This document shows positions 22,998 to 34,555 of a stretch of DNA of 64,000 nt, one piece after another. The notes below the pieces were generated by a model that saw only the letters and a list, made by a program, of their open reading frames with translations, ran no database searches and was not told the DNA's origin. A program made the position numbers and the translations under genes. Within the stretch, counting starts at the first letter, position 1; each line of letters begins with the position of its first letter. This DNA comes from Gerris lacustris (Eukaryota > Arthropoda > Insecta > Hemiptera > Gerridae), in contig OX578277.1 in the NCBI GenBank assembly GCA_951217055.1, positions 116,681,904 to 116,745,903 of the forward strand. The letters run 5' to 3'.

Positions 22998-23650
22998 AAT
23001 AGTCTACCAATTTTTGTGGCACATAGCTTCCTCCTATCCTGCTATTTTAATGATATTTTACTTTCACAAAGATTTCCTGTCTAATTAATTTCATTTTGCT
23101 TCCGTCTGCGCTCTTTAAATTTTGCTAAATTGATACTTTAATTCATGTAAAAAAAAATCAAAACAATTTTGAGAGATTTAAAAGACGCGGGGGAAAATTA
23201 AATAAATTTGACAATAATTGATTATTAAAGCGTTAAAGCATTAAATTATACAAAATGGGACGTGGCACAAATTGGCAGACTATTTTTTAAAGCTGTAGGT
23301 GTTAATAAAACACCTTTGTGCCCGCGTGGAAGAGTTAAAAATGTGCGCAGATGTCTGAAAATTATATGGGGCCAACAGTGGGCTAATTATTATACCTACA
23401 TTCCAAATTTCATCAAAATCGGAAAGCAAGTTCTAAGATATGCTTCGCCAAATTTTTGTACAACATTGCAGGCAGACCGACACGAGACTAATGTTCCTTG
23501 ATCCGTTACAGATGGATTTCTGTCTTGGAATTATTGATTTTCTTTTTTGGAATTTTTCAGAACGATCACATATTATCTTCCGCAACCTTCGATATAAGCT
23601 CGAAAGCAGTAGACATAGACATTCAGAATAAATATAAATCTTATAAAACA
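22998..23650. repeat. Family T repeat, inverted composite
   Basis: A minus-strand end (TGTGGCACATAGCTTCCTCC) is followed from about 23098 by a plus-strand 3' part that ends in ACGTGGCACAAATTGGCAGA. From 23290 comes a minus-strand body (GGGGCCAACAGTGGGCTAAT, CCAAATTTCATCAAAATCGG, CAGAACGATCACAT). Three pieces in alternating orientation form a fold-back. Frames here are repeat shadows. Confidence 0.7.
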
Positions 23651-24267
23651 CTCGTGTCTCCTAGTCTTCATCGGAAAACATAGAAACCCGATATCAAATT
23701 TTTGCAGCAGAAACTATTAAAGGAGATTAATCTTAGTCGTATATTTTCTATCACAAATATAAAACTTGTAAGCTAAGTATCCGGATATGAGTGATTTAAT
23801 AAGGCTGGGTAAGGTCGGCTGATTGAGGAAGTGACAATCAAATAAGCAGAGAATGAAACATGAACGGGATTTACACAAGCTTGTTAATATTAATGCATAA
23901 CTAATAGTCCACCACAGTTAAACCGATACGGCTGCTCTCGTGCACAAGTTTTACATTCTCTGTGTTTACACAGTGAAACGGTTCAAAGTCTGGTTTGGAC
24001 GACTCACTCATACAGTTACAAATTAAACAAATATAGAACAGAGATCAGAACTGGCTTCATCGTGTAAATTGATGTTTCAATATTCAAAACTGATTTATTT
24101 CTTCAGAATTCACTGCCTATACTTTGATTTTAATTAAGTAACACCTGTACAGATAGGTAATAAAATTATCAAAGAAATACATGATCTGCTAAAGTTTCGT
24201 TTCTATGTACTCGGATAATGGGTTTATAATTGAGTATAAAAAATATAGCTTACAAAAAAGTTAAATA
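23651..24267. other. Unassigned DNA
   Basis: Nothing recognisable is seen before the mariner-type element. Confidence 0.45.
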
Positions 24268-24856
24268 CAGGGTGGAGCGCGGCAGACGTATGAATTTGAA
24301 GAGAGGATTGCTCCCTTCCTATTGGTCCTAGACGGTTGAGAGTAGGGTCGTTTGAAAGAGGGGGACGGGAAGTTTATGTTCTACGTTTCAGCAGGACGGG
24401 GCCACAGCCCACACAGCAAGGGTTAGCGTAAACAGTAAACATTTTGCAAGACAGATTCCCGGGCGTCTCATCTCTTTAAGAGGCGATTTAAACTGGCCAG
24501 CAAGATCGCCTGATTTGGCTCCTTGTGATTTTTTTCTGTGGGGATACCTTAAATCCTTGGTGTACAGCGATCGTCCCAGAACCCTGGAAGCCCTCAAGAA
24601 CAACATTCGAGCCAAAACTGCCGAAATTCCTGTGGAAATGCTTGAAAAAGTGCACAAAAACTTCGAAAAAAGGCTTAATCAGTGTTTGGAGTGTGAAGGA
24701 AACCACTTATCGACTTATCCGACACTTTGTTTAAATCTAGGTAAATTTAAATTTCCCATGTTATTAAATCAAGATAAAATTAAAAAAAAAATGATTTTGT
24801 AACATTCTGTGTTTTATTGCATTTTCAAATTCATACAACTGCCGTGCTCCACCCTG
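24268..24856 (+). mobile_element. 589-bp mariner-type deletion derivative
   Basis: The left end CAGGGTGGAGCGCGGCAG continues through GTATGAATTTGAA to 24300. The right end, reverse-complemented, reads CAGGGTGGAGCACGGCAG and continues to GTATGAATTTGAA, so the inverted repeats are about 33 bp with three differences. TA flanks both ends (24266-24267 and 24857-24858). The element keeps only the 3' third of the transposase, so it arose by internal deletion and is non-autonomous. Confidence 0.9.
24356..24802 (+). pseudogene. Truncated mariner-type transposase, C-terminal third
   Basis: An open frame runs from 24356 to the stop before 24803 without interruption. It reads STFQQDGATAHTARV (second catalytic Asp region), LNWPARSPDLAPCDFFLWGY (third catalytic Asp, in PCD) and LKSLVYSDRPRTLEAL, then a helical tail with MLEKVHKNFEKRLNQCLE. 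The DNA-binding domain and the first catalytic Asp are absent, because the frame is joined almost directly to the left inverted repeat. There is no native start. The good preservation of the remaining frame suggests a fairly recent deletion derivative. It lacks the residues needed for transposition. Confidence 0.88.
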
Positions 24857-25510
24857 TATAAGCACGTAGTAGTAGTCAGTCTGCACACAAAGGGATGCAA
24901 CCGCACATAGTAATTCATATTATATTGTTAATACTTACAAAGAGGGGTATTTTTATTATTTGCTATGATTGAATGAACGCTATTTATAGGTTGCTAGTGC
25001 CTTGTTTACAAATATAATTAGTTTTTTTTCTGCTTCAACCAAATCAGCTGTTAGCTGTGGTTAGAACTATAATTATATTACATATTTTTTACTGCTTTGG
25101 ATTCCTTATTTATGATTTATTTTTTTGCAGATAGTCATGGCTAATAATATAACCAAGGGCCAACGAAAGTTAGGTAACCAAACAACCAATTGTTTATTTA
25201 ACTGTAAAAACTGTAAACCTACTTTTGCACCCCTCTGTAATCAAAAGTTCACCTGTGTGAATTTATATGTGTTTGTTCCGTACAGAATCCTCCATGTTTT
25301 TATAGTATCTGGACCAAACTCAGAATATACATTTGAGATCTCTATGTTTTATCATTAATATGCTACTTTTAAGGTCAACATTTATTTAATTACCTATTAA
25401 TCGAACAACCTGGGTAACAATTTAGAATCCTAGGTTTTGTTGAAGAGCTTGTGAAATTTGTTTAGTTCTTCTATGCCATAAACTATTTGGAGTAGAACTT
25501 TTAAATTAGA
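24857..25510. other. Unassigned AT-rich DNA
   Basis: A frame at 25125-25358 has CNCKNC-like cysteines (LFNCKNCKPTF) but nothing else to support a gene. It starts just after TTTTTTTGCAG at about 25125-25131, a plausible splice acceptor. Exon status is undecided. Confidence 0.35.
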
Positions 25511-26126
25511 ATAGTTATTTATGCACCTAGGGAGTAAAGTAAGCCATTATTCCCTGAGCGAAAAAGTTGGTTCTTGAGGCGAAGCCGAAGGAACCATGGT
25601 CCCTAAATCCCGAGGCGCAGCCGAGGGAGATAATTATCGCGAGGGGAATAATGGCACTTTACTCACGAGGTACATACAATATTTTATCTCCAGTAGAAAA
25701 AAGATTCACATTTTCGTCCATTGCACAGTTTTTATTTAATATTTTAATAAATAACAATAATTATTAGCACTTTTAATAGCAGATATAAGAGATTCAATAT
25801 TAAAAACAAATAAGAAATGGAATTAAACTCAAATAGAAGGTTATTTAGATGCAGGTTATAATGTTGTAAACAAAGATAAACATGGTCAAAAAAGCGCAGT
25901 GCTGCCAACCTGATTTCGACAACTTCATTACATTAGCCATACATTTTCCACTAGTTATAAAATAATTAAGTTGCAATCTTTACTTTTTTGCCCTACTTTA
26001 CTTTTTCGCCCTACTTTTACTTTTTCTCCCTACTTTTTGAGTTAGGGATGAAAAGACCTGTTTTAGTCCCTCTAAACTAATTCAAAATCATAACTTTTTT
26101 TCCCTACTGGAGATAAAATATGTTAC
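25511..26126 (+). repeat. Family G hairpin element, copy G1
   Basis: A 616-bp element whose left 160 bp form a long hairpin. Left arm 25522-25560 (CACCTAGGGAGTAAAGTAAG then CCATTATTCCCTGAGCG) pairs with right arm about 25639-25672 (CGCGAGGGGAATAATGG then ACTTTACTC and GAGGTAC). Two cap motifs lie between them, GAGGCGAAGCCGA enclosed by GGTTC/GAACC and GAGGCGCAGCCGA enclosed by TCCC/GGGA. The right part has CCTACTTT tandem words and ends in CTCCCTACTGGAGATAAAAT. An inverted copy lies at 48505-49118. Confidence 0.8.
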
Positions 26127-27387
26127 CTCTTATGATGATACATCTGTTCGACCAGAGCATTTTTCATGTGACATTCAAATTTACAATAGCGGCAGTATAA
26201 ATGTTTAAAAAGTCAAGTCCCCTTACATTATCTTTTTATCACTTTAATATAATATGGTGATCACTAGAAGAGCTTATAAAGTGTTTCTTAACCAGTTGAT
26301 GAGTTCATCTCGGAAACAGTAGATGCAACATCACCAAAACTGAAGCTACTCGTATTTTCCTTTGTTGATTTTTAGGTCTATAAAGTTGAAAGCTATTTAT
26401 TCGCCATTTTAATAATAACTACATTGATGCAAAATGTCATAACACATACCGTAAGCACAGGTATTCTGCTAAAAATAAATAAACATCAAGTAACAAGTCA
26501 TGAATTATTCCATTGTATAAATCCAACTTGAACCATTGAAGAATAACCATGAAGAACCGTTATTGGTTTGAAGAGTCCTGAGAGCTTTAAAGATTTTAAA
26601 ACGATCCTGATTGGTTTGATTAATGAGTACTGTGGAAGTAATCTTGATGGAGTCTGTTGCTGGTAGAGAGCCGTAATCTCACTCACTTGCGTCTCATTCT
26701 ATTTTCAACTTACTCCACAGCCGTACTTCCCTATTTAGAAATATGATTGATGCAATAAGGAGATTATCCTGTCAGGACATCTCAAGAGGTCCTGTCTTCA
26801 TTCTGAAGGATACAACGTTTTATCTTAAACTCCTTCTGACAACCGTGAAACCATACCGTTCGTAACTCACCTTAATATAAACTATCTATTTTCATGTATT
26901 TTTATTGTAAATTTATGTAACAGTATATAAATAGTAATTATGTAATCATTTAAAATATAGTAATGATTAAATTATTTATTTATTACTAAACAAAAACACC
27001 TAATGGAAATTGAAAAAATGTTTAGGCTAATAATTGGAGAGGAGAACCTGGAGGTGATTCTAAAACAACAATATTTTCATTTAATAGAGGACTGCAGACC
27101 TTACGTCAAATCCACAGGTCAATCCTAAATGACCTATGGACTATGTAAAAGGAAATTTTAACTCTTATGATATTTAATCGGAATGTAATTTATCATTATA
27201 CAAATATGTAATATTAAATAAAATAGTAAAATTAAAGTATTCTTCAAACTTTATCATGTTAAATGCAATTATACGTTAAATAATTTGGTCACAACAAAAA
27301 GTCCAAACATTCTATACAAACCTTATTAATACAATAGTATTATTATTTTTAGTGTAGTTACTGTTTTTATAGAGTGCGTCGAGTTTT
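26127..27387. other. Unassigned AT-rich DNA
   Basis: No gene or known repeat is recognised. Confidence 0.5.
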
Positions 27388-27753
27388 TACTACGTTTTTA
27401 TTACTTTCTTGTTTGTTTGTTTGTCCAGTACAAATCTTGCAATCGATTTTTAACTAACTTCCCGAGTAGCTAGACATTTGAAACTTTTAGAATAGCTTAG
27501 AACACGATGACAATGCATTATTTTAATACTTTTAGCCATCTTTCAGCTCAGCAGAATTTAATTAGTTAAAAAAAAAATGTGCTGCAAATTTTGCTGTATA
27601 GAAAGTTAGTTCGGAAAAAATCCACAAGTAATTTTATTTGTTTTGACATATCCCATATTTACAATCTTCATTTTGACGGGTTTCAAATTTATGATTTAGG
27701 ACAGAAAATTTAAAAACGTAGTATATAAAAAGTTCTTTTTATCTTGTAATTTT
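27388..27753 (+). repeat. Family A repeat, short form
   Basis: Matches 15176-15529. It lacks the internal block of the long form and carries an A run in the middle. Confidence 0.8.
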
Positions 27754-28218
27754 TTTAACAATATTAACCCTCTTATTTTTATTCTTTACCGTATAGTTGC
27801 CTGTCTGTTTACAATTTTTGCGAACCAAAATATCTTAAAATCTACTCGTCTTATTTTAATGAAATCCGGGTGGTACCGCAATAATTGGGAGATTATTTAA
27901 TTCAATACTTATTATATTATAGAGCCTTAATTTGTATTATTCGAGCCGTAACGGCTTCATTTTATATTTAGAAAGAGGTAAAATGAAGTAAATTAATTTA
28001 TATATCTACTTAGATTGGTTATTATATTTATTAGAAGACCAACAAATCAAAACAAACATTTATTTTTATCGGAATAAATGTTCTAGCCTTAACTTAGCAA
28101 TAACAAATCATTTTGAGGTGAATCGTCGTATTTTTCTTCTGAGCTTACCGATGGATAACTTTTATTAAGGAAGCACCGTGATCAGAATAGATTAATGAAG
28201 AACGTAATATTTTTCCTC
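27754..28218 (+). repeat. Family T fragment, then unassigned DNA
   Basis: CAATTTTTGCGAACCAAAAT and TTTTAATGAAATCCGGGTGG (27805-27885) belong to family T. The remainder is unassigned. Confidence 0.5.
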
Positions 28219-28312
28219 CGAATTCAAATATCCCCAGTCAGAAATTCAAATATCCCTAGTCAGAAATTCAAATATCCCCAGTCAGAAATTCAAATATCCC
28301 TAGTCAGAAATT
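28219..28312 (+). repeat. 22-bp tandem repeat, about four units
   Basis: The unit is AATTCAAATATCCCYAGTCA plus GA. Units alternate between CCCCAG and CCCTAG, so the true repeat may be a 44-bp dimer. Confidence 0.9.
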
Positions 28313-30099
28313 GTGAACATTTTATATGTGAACCACTATAATATCTTAAAGAAATTTCGATTACAGGTCATAATAAGCCCGATGTTGCTTCAGTATTGAT
28401 TTTAACTTTCTTCGCCCGTTATACTTTCTCCCCTCTAAGTGCCAAACATTTTTAATTAACACATACATTTTCAAAACTACACTCATCTGATTTGTGAAGG
28501 AATTTTGACTTTATGTCGAAAATAGCCCACATATTATGTTAATTTAATTGAACCGCACATTTGATATGTAATAAAAATAAATGTGATACTATTGGGAATC
28601 GAAACAGGACCAAACAACCCATCATTCAATTCCTATAATGGGATAACTTTATTTTACTCATATGAGAACTCGTCCGGTTATTATTAACTATTGGCCCCAT
28701 TATCATGGGCAGACTATTTATTTCACTTCCCTTGACTCCAAATCTTGTAACCTTAATTTGGCCCACTTGCCGACTGTATAGAGAACTGAAACTTGCACAG
28801 GTTATGTATTTTTGACGACAGTCCAATATCAGTCCTTAGTTAGTTAATTAGTTGAGTTTACATTTCTATTGAAATTGTTGCATAAGAAAATCTATAGAAG
28901 TTCAATAAAAAAATTGTATTGAATTCACTTTTTTTGTGTATTCTGCATTAAAGTATGAAAAAAAAAATGTCAGCCATAAAAAACGCATTGCAATATCATA
29001 CATTTTTTTTTTTAACTTTGCAAACAGGCAGATTCTGAAGAGAAAAAAGTAAGAGTGACGTTAAGCATGCATTTTTTCATGGAGAGTATTGAGACGGCTG
29101 CAACTTGATATAAAAATATCCTTGGACAGAGAAGAGATGGTTTCGTAATATTGTAAGGACCTGGTTGGAGATATTGAACGGTTCTACAGCATCCCGACAG
29201 ACTGCACCAAGAAACGTAACAAAATCACTTTCCCCCTCATCTCAGCCACGCTCCCCAATCACCAACATCCTAACTTTTCTTCTTTCTTTCTTATCGCACA
29301 ATAGTTCGGAAAAAAAATATTATATTCAATGATCGTTACGGACGCGTTATAAAGAGGACCTGAAATGCGAGGAAATGTACTTTTATATGTATCACGGTTG
29401 TTTTGTTTTGTTTAAAATATAATAGAAAATGACACAACAATACCAATGTACTGTATGCATTTAGAGTTCTAATGTAATGGGACAATTGTAGAGCATTGTC
29501 ACGGATAATTAGTGGATAATAACGTACGATTGTATATGCTGTGTGCTCGGTACAATTGTGCGGTGATCTGACTCCACTGTCTGTAGATAATTGGTCGGAA
29601 TTATATTAGGTTCGATTCTATTGAATTATATGATGACGATGCTGTTGTTTACCTTTCTCTTTCCATCTACATCAGCTGATAGGTATGTTCTGGGTTATCA
29701 AATATGAGAATCCTGTATTTACTAGATATGAACTAGGAAATATTACAGGATTAGAAGTATGTTCTATATTTGTGATTCGCCTTAGTTGTGTGTTGAAACA
29801 CGACCTTATCATCATATAATTATATTTTGTTTAGAGAGGAGACTCTAGAAAACTTTACTTTTACGAAATTAAGATAATTTTGAGGTGTTTGACTTTAATA
29901 CATCGTAGAATTATAGAAGATGAAGATAACGATTAATGGAGATTATAATTAACCAAAATAAATTAATATATATAAGCAATTGTATTACCTATTATTTTAC
30001 ATTAAAAATATTCATCCGAAGCTACAAAAGGAGAACCAAGGGAAGAAGAATTAACAAATTACAACACATTAAAAATGGAGATAGTACATTTATACGGAA
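28313..30099. other. Unassigned AT-rich DNA
   Basis: 28430-28545 resembles the middle of family T (TCATCTGATTTGTGAAGGAA). The rest has no recognisable gene or repeat. Confidence 0.45.
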
Positions 30100-30460
30100 C
30101 TAGCCGAAGTACCCGGCGCAGCCCGGGTTATATACAAAAATCAAGACCTGGGTGACTCAAATAACAACTAGGCATTGCGCGCGAACTCTTGGACGGATCA
30201 CGCTGTCCAACGAACTTAGCCTGAGTATTAGTAAAAGGAACATGTATACCAAATTTCAAAGAAATCGGTCAACTTTTACTCAAGTTATCGTCGGACACGT
30301 AAACCGTACACACAGACAGACTGAGAGACAAGATGCATATTTCGTTGAATGAAAGAAGCTCGCTTACTCTCGCTTCAATTATAAAATTATCAGAACATTG
30401 TATAACTAGGCATCGCGTGGCTCTATCATTGAAGCGAGCGTATTGCAATAAAATACTGAA
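30100..30460 (+). repeat. Family X repeat, copy 1
   Basis: Contains TTGCGCGCGAACTCTTGG, CATGTATACCAAATTTCAA, TTTTACTCAAGTTATCGTC, a CAGACAGAC tract and the end motif GAAGC/TCGCTTACTCTC/GCTTC (30354-30375). It is followed by TAGGCATCGCGTGGCTCTAT. Its central 190 bp recur 721 bp downstream. Confidence 0.75.
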
Positions 30461-30864
30461 TATTAAAATTTGTTAATCATGATGAATGTCATAGTTGAAG
30501 ATAAGTGGAAGAGGGCAGTGTGGAGTAGAGTGGGGGTTCTCGGTACAAAGCTTTACTTCCTAAACAAACCTAAAGAATCTTAACCACCCGCAATAGCTTT
30601 TAAACAATTATTATAAATGTATCACTTCATTACTCAAATACTACTGCGTGAAGTTTTATTGAAATCGTTACGTTACAACGTAAGATATCGGTAAAAACGT
30701 TGTTTTCTCTATTTTAAACGTTTAGGTCCGCTTTAATAGTTTTATCGATCTTTATTAATTGATAGCAGTGTCGTTGTTGATTTTACTAAAAAATGTTAAA
30801 AAAAAAATGTTCGTCTCATCGAATAGGTGATGATAGAATTTTTTCCCGTCCTGAAATTCCAATT
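30461..30864. other. Unassigned DNA between the family X copies
   Basis: Contains CGTTTAGGTCCGCTTTAAT and TCGTCTCATCGAATAGGTGA, sequences shared in inverted orientation with 34980-35160. This region therefore belongs to a larger family X unit. Confidence 0.5.
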
Positions 30865-31110
30865 TTAAATTTGAAGCTCACGTTTACGCGAGCGTTGCGC
30901 GCGAACTCTTGGACGGATCACGCTGTCCAACGAACTTAGCCTGAGTATTAGTAAGAGGATCATGTATACCAAATTTCAACTAAATCTGTCAACTTTTACT
31001 CAAGTTATCGTCACACGCGTGAACGTTACACACAGACAGACAGACAGACAAGATGCATATTTCGTTGAATGTAAGAAGCTCGCTTACGTTCGCTTCAATA
31101 ACCACAATTA
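30865..31110 (+). repeat. Family X repeat, copy 2
   Basis: 30895-31096 repeats 30174-30375 almost base for base. It ends in the cap motif GAAGC/TCGCTTACGTTC/GCTTC at 31075-31096. Confidence 0.8.
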
Positions 31111-31700
31111 CTAGATTCCTCAAGAGCTCTCCAATGACATGCATCTTGAGGGATATATCTGACAGACTTTTGACCCCGTACCCCTGAGTACCAAAATTTA
31201 TATTTCGAAATCACATGTATTTTCAGTGACCAGCAAGGGGACCTTCGAAGCAACTGTCTAGTCTGTCTACATGAGATTTCTATTTATAAATTTTGGTACA
31301 CAGGGGTACGGGGTACAAATGTTAAAGTAACGAATACCCTTCATGATGCATATCGTTGAAATGCTCTTTAAAAAGTACAGTAATTTAAGATTAAGATTGA
31401 TTTGTATAAAAGAAAAACCCTCATACAGACATTCTTCTTTTTATATAATGTATAGAGATATTTTTCCTGTAATTTCCATGTTACCCCCCTTCTAAATGAA
31501 AATATGACAAAAATTTACATATCAAAAACAAATGTACAATTACTGTACACTTAAAGAGCTTTTCAACGATATTCATCATGAAGGGTTTTCATTACTTTGA
31601 CATTATTTGTACCCCGTGTACCAAAATTTAAATTTTGAAATCTCATGTTGACAGTGACCTTCCCCTTGCTTCGAAGGTCAAGTGTACAATCACAAATTTC
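31111..31700. repeat. Family R repeats in alternating orientation
   Basis: Three pieces lie minus, plus, minus. Each contains ACCCCTGAGTACCAAAATTT or its complement (GGTACACAGGGGTACGGGG), a TTCATGATGCATATCGTTGA segment and a run such as TTACCCCCCTTCTAAATG. Other copies lie at 34170-34320 and 63346-63560. Confidence 0.7.
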
Positions 31701-31929
31701 ATCGAGATCACAATAAAACTGTGGATTTGTGGAAGCCACATACATACACGCTACACACATATCTACAAACACTTTTCTTTATATACAAAGATTCATTATA
31801 TTCTACAATTATTATTGCCATGGTTCAATATAATGTGAGATGACGGTGTGTCGGGCTGATTTTAACAGTCCGGTTAAATTTCTAAAATCGGACAAAGTAC
31901 TTTTAAACATAGTATATTTTCAAATTTTT
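31701..31929. other. Unassigned DNA
   Basis: Nothing recognisable is seen. Confidence 0.4.
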
Positions 31930-32112
31930 AAGTTTTTGGTAGTATTCATACTACGGAAAGATTAAATTTTACTTTAAATCAAATGATAATTATCAATAAC
32001 TACGCGAGAGATACAGAGAAAAATAGACCCCCGCACCGGGACTTGAACCACGGGTCCTCCTATTAATCCGTTACAGATGCTCTTAGCAACTGAGCTATAC
32101 GGGATAATGATT
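31930..32112 (-). mobile_element. tRNA-derived SINE
   Basis: The minus strand from about 32103 reads as a 74-nt tRNA-like head. It has the A box TAGCTCAGTTGCTAAGAGC, the D stem GCTC/GAGC, the B box GGTTCAAGTCC, and acceptor-like ends CCCGTA and TGCGGG that pair with one G-U. The anticodon arm does not fold properly, and no functional tRNA is claimed. A tail follows with CTATTTTTCTCTGTAT, TTATTGATAATTATC and AGTAAAATTTAATC. Related copies are at 8048-8155 and 34620-34760. Confidence 0.7.
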
Positions 32113-32285
32113 TTTCTCTGACTTTACCGATACAAAGTACCCGAATCCAAGCTTTTAATCTTTTCTACAAATCTAGCAAGCCAAATATTCCCGGGAATAG
32201 AACTAGACAGAGAATTAACGCTTATAATTATAAAGTACTCAATTAGTACCTGTACCAAGTACAATCTATTAGAAATTCAAATTTT
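32113..32285. other. Unassigned DNA
   Basis: Short spacer between the SINE and a family T copy. Confidence 0.4.
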
Positions 32286-32730
32286 GCTTCCGAGCTTACC
32301 GAAGGTAACGGAAGCTATGTGATCGTTCTGAAGAACGAAAAAATTTTAGGTCTCCGATTTCAAAAATTCCAAGACAGAAATCCGTTTCAGACATCAGGGA
32401 ACATTTTTGGTTCCGTGTCTGTCTGTCGGTCTGTCGGTCTGTCGTTCAATTTTTGCGAACCACCATATCTTAAAAACTAAACGTCCAATTTTAATGAAAT
32501 TTGGATGGTAGGTCATAATTAGCCCATTGTTGGTCCCATATAAGTTTTAACCTTCTGCGCTTATTTGTTTGTCATCCACATGCTTACAAACATACATTTA
32601 TTTACAGCCATATCTTTGAGAGTAATCATCTGATTTTTATGAAATTTGTATGGTTTGTCCAAAGTAGCCTGCAGATAACACCTGCCTAATTTCAACCTTC
32701 TGCGCACTTTAAATCGTGCTAATTTTATGT
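32286..32730 (+). repeat. Family T repeat, 5' part
   Basis: GCTTCCGAGCTTACCGAAGG through TCTGTCTGTCGGTCTGTCGG and TTTTAATGAAATTTGGATGG to CTGCGCACTTTAAATCGTGC. It is nearly identical to 39981-40400 over the first 250 bp. Confidence 0.85.
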
Positions 32731-33321
32731 CTTAAATTATAAAGCCGCATGGCTAACTGACTCACTGACTGACATTAATCTTTACCTACTTCCTAGGTTG
32801 GAAGTAAGAAGAAATAAAAGAAGTAAAAAAAGAAGAGCTAGAGAATTGTGGTTTGCGCCATTCGACGCGCAACGTCCATATTGTGGGCCAAAATAATTAT
32901 ACAAAGTTCACTTTTCCCCCTCCTTCCTCCCTTAAAAAAATAAAAATGGGTGACTTAATTTTAAGGCTGGTTTGGGGGGTTATTTTGGCTAAACGGTAAG
33001 TGCTATCCAGAAAATGGATAGCAGAAGTGGTGACTGATTTTAAAAGATCTACAACTTTAGTCCTATGAGTTTTTGTCGTATCATCATCGGTTGTACCCTA
33101 GATGGTGATAATTTTGTAATTTTTTGGTTTTATTTTTTTCATTTTTGTCTTTGAATGGCCATAGTTTCTATAATAGTTGGCCGATTTTATTTCTGATTGC
33201 GGCGATTGAATCTCACACTAATGCTCTTTAAATTGAGTGTATTTTATTTCATTAGTTCATCCTACTTGCTGAGAACATGAGAGTAAACGTTTTCCCGTGA
33301 GCCGTGTCACGTGACCACTTT
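32731..33321. other. Unassigned DNA
   Basis: No recognisable gene or repeat. Confidence 0.45.
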
Positions 33322-33940
33322 TTTACTTTCTCATATAAAGAGAAAGTATTGTGATGGCGCAAAAATTCGATTTTGAGATTTTGATGGATTTACACGTTTT
33401 GAGGTCCCCTGAGTCCAAAAAAGTGGTTTTTAAAAAATGTCTGTCTGTCTGTCGTCTGTCTGTCGTCTGTCGTCTGTGCAGACGCCTGGAGCCGAAACTA
33501 CTGGGCCGATTTTGACGAAATTTGGCATACATGTTCAGAAAAATCATACCCCGAGGCGAAATCGAGAAATGAATTTTAGCTCTAAATTTGGGGGCGCTAC
33601 CCCCCAAAAACTCTGAAAAAACATGAAAAAAAATTATTTCTCGAAAACGGTTCCGACGATTTTGATTAAAAAATTCTAAAATGTAGTCCATTTGAATACG
33701 AATCCAACGATATAAGCCGTTTTCCCGGGAAAAATCTAGTTCCTGAGAAATTAGCTTAAAACGCGGACGGAGAGAGCCCGGGTTCGATTCCCCGCCCAGG
33801 AAAAGTTATTTTTATGATAAATTATGAAGAAATGTTCAATAATATTTAAATGTACATTTGAAAACTAATAAATGGAAAATACTGGGTTAAGTAATTATAT
33901 ACTCGTATATGAGAAAGTTTGTCTGAGTTGTCTCGGACCG
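33322..33940 (-). repeat. Family F repeat, near full length
   Basis: Read on the minus strand: CTCGGACAACTC-like start, a segment with the complement of GGTTCGATTCCCCGCCCAGG, then CTAGATTTTTCCCGGGAAAA, CGTTTTCGAGAAATAA, GGGGTAGCGCCCCCAAATTT, GCGTCTGCACAGACGACAGA and the terminal GAGAAAGT hairpin at 33322-33350. On the plus strand GGTTCGATTCC at 33781-33791 is a perfect B box, and GCGGACGGAGAGAGCCC precedes it. The element thus carries a tRNA-like 3' half. A 122-codon frame here is a shadow. Confidence 0.85.
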
Positions 33941-34169
33941 ATTTTTTTGTTTTTAATATTGTGTCGTATATCATTTTAAAGGCCTTGATATGTACATTAA
34001 AGCTATTTTATTTGTTGATTTTTTAAAAATGTTGTACATATACTTTTGTACCGATTTATAATTTTGTTGTAGGTTAAAGGGTTTAAATACTTTTTTGATA
34101 TTAGGTTTTTTATTTATATGTATTTATTAGTTAAATGAATGCCCTTTTGTATTGTTTGTTTTTTAAAAA
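33941..34169. other. Unassigned AT-rich DNA
   Basis: Nothing recognisable is seen. Confidence 0.4.
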
Positions 34170-34320
34170 TATAACTTTGGTACCTCAGAGTACAGGGGTA
34201 CAAATGTTAAAGTTAATCTTTTATAATATGATGTATATCGTTGAAAAGCTCTTGCATAGTAGATTAATTTTTGTTATATTCTATTTTGTGTTATTTTTAG
34301 TTTTGAGGGGGGTTAAATAA
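34170..34320 (+). repeat. Family R repeat
   Basis: GGTACCTCAGAGTACAGGGG, ATGATGTATATCGTTGAAAA and TTTTGAGGGGGGTTAAAT match the other family R copies. Confidence 0.65.
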
Positions 34321-34555
34321 AAAAAACTGTTTATTCAACGGTTTCTACGATTTGGTTGCAGTTTTATATTTGTTTATTTTATATGTTATTAATTATATGT
34401 GCGCTAACTTTTGGTGCTTGTTGGAGGCTTTTTTTGTTTCTCCAACAAATGTTTAAATTTCTTCAACTTTATTAAATATTTACTGGAACAGTGCCGCGCC
34501 GTTCCAACTTTTTGATTATGTTTATCGAGGTATTTTTCTTAATTTGGTCTTTTCT
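34321..34555. other. Unassigned DNA
   Basis: Nothing recognisable is seen. Confidence 0.4.

Noticed and set aside
25125..25358. Frame with CKNC-type cysteines after a TTTTTTTGCAG acceptor-like site
   Set aside because: One acceptor-like site and four cysteines are not enough to call an exon.
25558..25767. 66-codon frame conserved in two family G copies
   Set aside because: It starts at TTG, not ATG. It lies over the hairpin, and its conservation equals the DNA similarity of the repeat copies.
32022..32107. Functional tRNA gene
   Set aside because: A and B boxes and a paired acceptor are present, but the anticodon arm does not fold. Tail and copies elsewhere indicate a SINE.
33323..33691. 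122-codon frame on the minus strand
   Set aside because: Lies wholly within a family F repeat. Homologous frames in other copies are broken.
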